Shown here piece after piece: positions 4,358 to 6,871 of a DNA stretch of 6,871 nucleotides; within the stretch, counting starts at the first letter, position 1; each line of letters opens with the position of its first letter. The notes under the pieces are model-generated. The model saw only the letters and a program-made list of their open reading frames with translations, ran no database searches and was not told the DNA's origin. The stretch comes from Clostridiales bacterium UBA8960 (GTDB taxonomy: Bacteria > Bacillota > Clostridia > Peptostreptococcales > Acidaminobacteraceae). Location: positions 1-6,871 of the forward strand of contig DMYC01000359.1 of NCBI GenBank assembly GCA_003482695.1, written 5' to 3'. The position numbers and the translations under genes were made by a program.

Positions 4358-5512
4358 CTAAAGTGTCAATAACCAAGGCACAAGAGCCAAGATCATACCG
4401 CCTGCAATAATTGAGCCGAGTTGACCTGCAACGTTGGCACTTACAGCTTGCATCAGGATAAAGTTGTGTGGGTCTTCTGCGGTAGCCATTTTCTGAACGA
4501 TACGTGCGGACATTGGAAATGCGGATATGCCAGCTGCGCCGACCATCGGGTTGACTTTTTGCTTCGAGAAGAGATTGATGAGTTTAGCAAATAACACGCC
4601 ACCTGCAGTATCGAACACAAATGCCAAAAGTCCCATGGCCATGATTAATATCGTTTTATAATTGAGGAACTGCTCAAAGTGCATGGTTGACCCAATGGTG
4701 ATTCCCAGTAAAAGGGTAACGAGATTCGCGAGCTCGTTTTGGGCTGCTTTAGAAAGGCGCTCAAGCACACCGGATTCACGAATTAGGTTCCCAAACATGA
4801 GAAGTCCAACCAAAGGTGTGCTGATCGGTGCAACGATGCCTGAAATAACTGTGATGAGAATCGGAAATAAAACCAGCACAATTTTTGAAACTTTTTTATC
4901 ATGGTAGTCCATTCGAATTAAACGCTCGTTTCGTGTCGTCAGAAGTCTGATGACCGGTGGCTGTATGACAGGCACCAAAGCCATGTAGGAATAGGCAGCC
5001 ACAGAGATTGGGCCGATCCATTCTTTAGCGAACTTTGATGCAACATAAATAGCGGTTGGCCCATCGGCAGCACCTATGATCCCGATTGCTGAAGCGGTTT
5101 TTAGGTCAAAACCAAGCTCTGGAAAGAGTGTATTTAGGTAAAGTGCAAGAAGCGTCGTCGAAAAAATTCCAAACTGAGCCGCTGCACCGAAAAAGAGCAT
5201 TTTTGGCATTTTCAGCAGTGGTGAGAAGTCAATCATTGCACCAACAGCGACGAAAATCAGTACAGGGAAAATCTCAGTTAATATCCCCATGTTGTAAAAA
5301 ATTTGAAGCACGCCAGGTACACCGTCATGCTCCCACACTGTACCCATCGGTAAATTGACCAATATTGCACCAAACCCAATCGGTAGAAGCAGCATCGGTT
5401 CGTAGTCTTTCGCAATTGCGAGGTAAATTAAAATACCGCCAATCGCATACATAATCAGAAATTGCCACTTGAAAGCTAAAACGCCTTCGAAGAGCTGAGC
5501 GAATTGTTCCAT
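4358..5512 (-). CDS. oadB: Na+-translocating decarboxylase beta subunit (OadB/GcdB type)
   Basis: This 384-residue polytopic membrane protein matches the beta subunit of oxaloacetate, glutaconyl-CoA and methylmalonyl-CoA decarboxylases, which exports Na+ using decarboxylation energy. Family stretches are clear: EPMLLLPIGFGAILVNLP (residues 38-55), IGIIGAADGPTAIY with the ion-pathway Asp151, AYSYMALVPVIQPP (173-186), TTRNERLIRM, GNLIRESGVLERL (241-253), GITIGSTM, and NVAGQLGS (360-367). Usual family motifs GGADGPT and GPNVAG appear here as GAADGPT and SANVAG, so the subfamily is divergent. The frame stays open to an ATG at 5563, but the start at 5512 has GGAGG five bases upstream, and the longer frame begins in the leader terminator. 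Neither alpha nor biotin carrier is adjacent. It is controlled by the upstream Mn2+-type riboswitch, so its role could be ion or metal transport rather than a classical decarboxylase. Confidence 0.95.
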   Translation of the reverse strand: MEQFAQLFEGVLAFKWQFLIMYAIGGILIYLAIAKDYEPMLLLPIGFGAILVNLPMGTVWEHDGVPGVLQIFYNMGILTEIFPVLIFVAVGAMIDFSPLLKMPKMLFFGAAAQFGIFSTTLLALYLNTLFPELGFDLKTASAIGIIGAADGPTAIYVASKFAKEWIGPISVAAYSYMALVPVIQPPVIRLLTTRNERLIRMDYHDKKVSKIVLVLFPILITVISGIVAPISTPLVGLLMFGNLIRESGVLERLSKAAQNELANLVTLLLGITIGSTMHFEQFLNYKTILIMAMGLLAFVFDTAGGVLFAKLINLFSKQKVNPMVGAAGISAFPMSARIVQKMATAEDPHNFILMQAVSANVAGQLGSIIAGGMILALVPWLLTL

Positions 5513-5549
5513 GGTCCCCTCCATATTTAAGTCATTTGAACTTGGGCAC

Positions 5550-5585
5550 AAAAAAAGACCCATACTGCAGTTGCAGTATAAGTCT
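5550..5585 (-). terminator. Riboswitch expression-platform terminator
   Basis: On the minus strand AGACTTATACTGC (5585-5573), loop AACT, and GCAGTATGGGTCT (5568-5556) form a 13-bp stem with two G-U pairs. The stem's last T begins the T7 run (5556-5550). Its 5' arm contains the conserved 3' end of the aptamer (GAGAC and the P1 strand CTTATACT), so aptamer closure and terminator are mutually exclusive. It ends 37 bases before the oadB start. Confidence 0.88.
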
Positions 5586-5668
5586 CACCATTCAAACCAA
5601 AAACCGGGCTTTCGCCGTGTTGACGATTCTTGATACAGGCGTGTGCCTGCCAGTTACTCCCTTAAACT
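5575..5668 (-). promoter_or_regulatory. yybP-ykoY (Mn2+) riboswitch aptamer
   Basis: Read on the minus strand: P1 is AGTTTAAG (5668-5661) with CTTATACT (5582-5575), 7 of 8 paired. Next come GGAGTAAC, matching the class hallmark GGGGAGUAG, a hairpin CAGGC-ACAC-GCCTG (5649-5636), then CAAGAATCG (5632-5624) pairing with CGGTTTTTG (5606-5598). Inside, the one-sided bulge TCAACAC and a GGC-GAAA-GCC cap reproduce the class layout CG-UCAA...CGG. GTGAGAC closes it. This matches what I remember of the Mn2+-sensing yybP-ykoY aptamers in stems, bulge and conserved bases. With the overlapping terminator it should be an ON switch: Mn2+ stabilises P1 and prevents termination. Confidence 0.87.
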
Positions 5669-5677
5669 CATAGACAA

Positions 5678-5705
5678 ATTATATCAATTTAGTAGCTCTT
5701 GTCAA
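5678..5705 (-). promoter_or_regulatory. Near-consensus promoter of the oadB operon
   Basis: On the minus strand TTGACA (5705-5700), a 16-bp spacer and TATAAT (5683-5678) form a perfect-hexamer sigma-A promoter. Transcription would begin near 5671, just before the aptamer's first stem, giving a leader of about 160 bases. The -35 begins four bases after the stop codon of the 96-residue protein gene. Confidence 0.85.
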
Positions 5706-5709
5706 TAGA

Positions 5710-6000
5710 CTATTTTTCGCCTTGCGACATGAATGACATGGCCATATCGATCGTCTTTTTTATTTCTTCTTCGATCTTCACTTTGCTCGCCTCTTCAGTC
5801 CCTTCAGCCACTGTAACTCTAAAGCTCGTCTTTGCCGCTTCAAGTTTAATAAAATCTGCACCAAGGGCTTTCGAAGTCATTTCTTTAAGCATTTTTCTAG
5901 AATCCTCACTTAAAAAGTGCTCTGCGATTGATTCCTGTACGTTTACGACGATGCGTTTTGCGTCATCGATGTGGATGGATTTAATGAACATTTCAAACAT
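5710..6000 (-). CDS. Hypothetical 96-aa cytoplasmic protein
   Basis: The ATG has AAAGGAG seven bases upstream on the minus strand, which makes this a real gene. The protein is soluble, without signal peptide or membrane helix, rich in Lys, Glu and Met, and has no cysteine. The residue pattern suggests strand-helix-strand-helix: a first strand near RIVVNV (16-21), a helix SEDSRKMLKEMTSKALGADF (31-50), a strand SFRVTVAE (59-66) and a final amphipathic helix. This loosely recalls the small alpha/beta C-terminal domain of Firmicutes DNA polymerase III tau subunits, but the likeness is weak and I do not assign a function. It lies upstream of oadB on the same strand with its own spacing, so readthrough would enter the riboswitch leader. 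Confidence 0.8.
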   Translation of the reverse strand: MFEMFIKSIHIDDAKRIVVNVQESIAEHFLSEDSRKMLKEMTSKALGADFIKLEAAKTSFRVTVAEGTEEASKVKIEEEIKKTIDMAMSFMSQGEK

Positions 6001-6030
6001 AAGTGGTCTCCTTTACGATTTAATCTACTT

Positions 6031-6039
6031 ATTTTAGCA
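6031..6039 (-). promoter_or_regulatory. Possible extended -10 for the 96-aa gene
   Basis: The minus strand reads TGC then TAAAAT (6039-6031), an extended -10 about 30 bases upstream of the start codon. No -35 is evident. It is the best candidate in the divergent intergenic region. Confidence 0.35.
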
Positions 6040-6097
6040 CTAAATCCATCATTTTGGCTAGTTGAAATTCATACGACTTTATAAGGTGAGCCAAGGA

Positions 6098-6126
6098 TTG
6101 AAAATTAAGCAAAGAACGCTTATAAT
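6098..6126 (+). promoter_or_regulatory. Sigma-A promoter of the GntR-FCD gene
   Basis: TTGAAA (6098-6103), a 17-bp spacer and TATAAT (6121-6126) form a near-consensus promoter, with transcription expected near 6133 and a leader of about 30 bases. No clear dyad for autoregulation overlaps it. Confidence 0.85.
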
Positions 6127-6163
6127 GAACATAGAGTAAAAAAATAAGTTATTAGGGGTGTCT

Positions 6164-6862
6164 ATGTTTCAACCCGTTAAAAATAAAAAGGTGTATGAAC
6201 TTGTCATAGAGCAGGTTCAAAACATGATCATAAATGGCGAATTACAAATTGGCGACAGGCTGCCATCTGAAAGGGAACTATCTGAGCAAATGGGGGCATC
6301 GCGGACATCCATCAGGGAAGCGATTCGCAGCCTTGAAATTTTAGGGATTGTGGAAAGCCGTCAAGGTGAAGGCAATTTCATAGGAAATTACAAGGGTGAT
6401 AACTGGCTTGAGCCAATTTCTCTCATGTTTAAACTGAACAATGGTAAGTTTGAGGATATATTAGAAATCAGAGATATTATTGAAAGTGAAGCGGCAAAGC
6501 TTGCAGCACTTAGGATTTCAGATGAACAAAAGGTTAGACTTGAAGAAATCATAGCGAGACTTAAAGCCGCTGAAACGGAAGAAGAAATGACTAAGATCGA
6601 CCGCGAGTTCCATCTCATCATCTCTGAAGCGTCTCACAACATGCTGATTGCTAGCATGATGCGCGCCATCACGACGATTCTACAAAATTTTATTTCGGAG
6701 GCACGAAATTCCATCAATGTTTGGTCGAATGATCCTCAGATTCTTTTAAATAAACATGTCGAAATCGCTGAGGCGATTTTAGCTGGTAAGAGTGAGCATG
6801 CAAGTGAAGGCATGCATAATCACTTTGAGATGGTCATGAAGAGCCGAACGGATTCAAATTAA
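6164..6862 (+). CDS. FadR-subfamily GntR regulator with FCD domain
   Basis: This is a 232-residue protein. Residues 8-74 are a GntR winged helix: the VYELVIEQVQNMI helix, then GDRLPSERELSEQMGASRTS, the IREAIRSLEILGIVESRQGEG recognition part and a wing. Residues 95-225 are an all-helical FCD effector domain with the usual metal ligands: Asp146 and His150 in IDREFHLI, His198 in NKHVEIAEAIL, and His220 in MHNHF. FCD regulators bind carboxylic acids such as lactate, pyruvate or gluconate through a divalent metal (Zn, Ni or Mn) and usually repress a neighbouring catabolic operon. The target here is probably right of the window. I choose the ATG at 6164, with AGGGG five bases upstream, over the in-frame GTG at 6158, which lies inside that ribosome binding site. 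Confidence 0.93.
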   Translation: MFQPVKNKKVYELVIEQVQNMIINGELQIGDRLPSERELSEQMGASRTSIREAIRSLEILGIVESRQGEGNFIGNYKGDNWLEPISLMFKLNNGKFEDILEIRDIIESEAAKLAALRISDEQKVRLEEIIARLKAAETEEEMTKIDREFHLIISEASHNMLIASMMRAITTILQNFISEARNSINVWSNDPQILLNKHVEIAEAILAGKSEHASEGMHNHFEMVMKSRTDSN

Positions 6863-6871
6863 CGAGAAAAT

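Noticed and set aside
5513..5563. Extended oadB start at 5563 adding 17 residues
   Set aside because: That ATG lies inside the terminator stem of the leader, has no ribosome binding site, and the added residues are not like the family. The ATG at 5512 has GGAGG at proper distance.
6158..6163. GTG start for the GntR gene
   Set aside because: The GTG overlaps the ribosome binding site used by the ATG at 6164 and has no site of its own upstream.

Overview
The window looks like chromosomal DNA of a low-GC Gram-positive anaerobe (Bacillota, Clostridia-like). The reasons are the AT-rich composition, strong AGGAGG-type ribosome binding sites, near-consensus sigma-A promoters, rho-independent terminators, a membrane 4Fe-4S protein, a Na+-decarboxylase beta subunit and a transcription-attenuating riboswitch. 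I cannot name a species.

Left half (1-3115). A NapH-like membrane iron-sulphur protein gene (174-895) is broken by a one-base frameshift at about 750-755. An XRE-type regulator with a membrane tail (1171-1653, minus) diverges from an RDD-family membrane protein (1830-2891, plus). A 27-bp repeat with the invariant centre GAACCCGGTACCA recurs at 925, 1732, 2908 and 3118, with a diverged relative at 130. All copies have the same orientation and lie at the edges of the plus-strand genes. One lies between 22-bp direct repeats, and one supplies codons 1-10 of the next gene.

Right half (3050-6871). A DMT/EamA transporter (3116-4183, plus) ends in a 61-residue tail containing 24 histidines. Between its promoter and its ribosome binding site is a CCCCC-GAC-GGGGG dyad resembling CsoR/RcnR-type metal-sensor operators. 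Converging on it from the minus strand is a two-gene operon: an OadB-type decarboxylase beta subunit (4358-5512) and a 40-codon OadG-like membrane peptide gene (4205-4327). No alpha or biotin-carrier subunit is in the window. The operon has a near-perfect promoter and a leader (about 5670-5513) that folds like the yybP-ykoY Mn2+ riboswitch, overlapping an intrinsic terminator. Upstream are an unidentified 96-residue protein gene (5710-6000, minus) and a divergent FadR/GntR-FCD regulator (6164-6862, plus).

The right half therefore has three separate hints of metal handling: the Mn2+ riboswitch on oadBG, the His-rich exporter-like protein with a metal-operator-like dyad, and the FCD regulator with its metal-binding residues. 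The most interesting idea is that the stand-alone OadB/OadG pair is a manganese-induced membrane system. The second is the dispersed 27-bp element that brackets genes and has become part of one.
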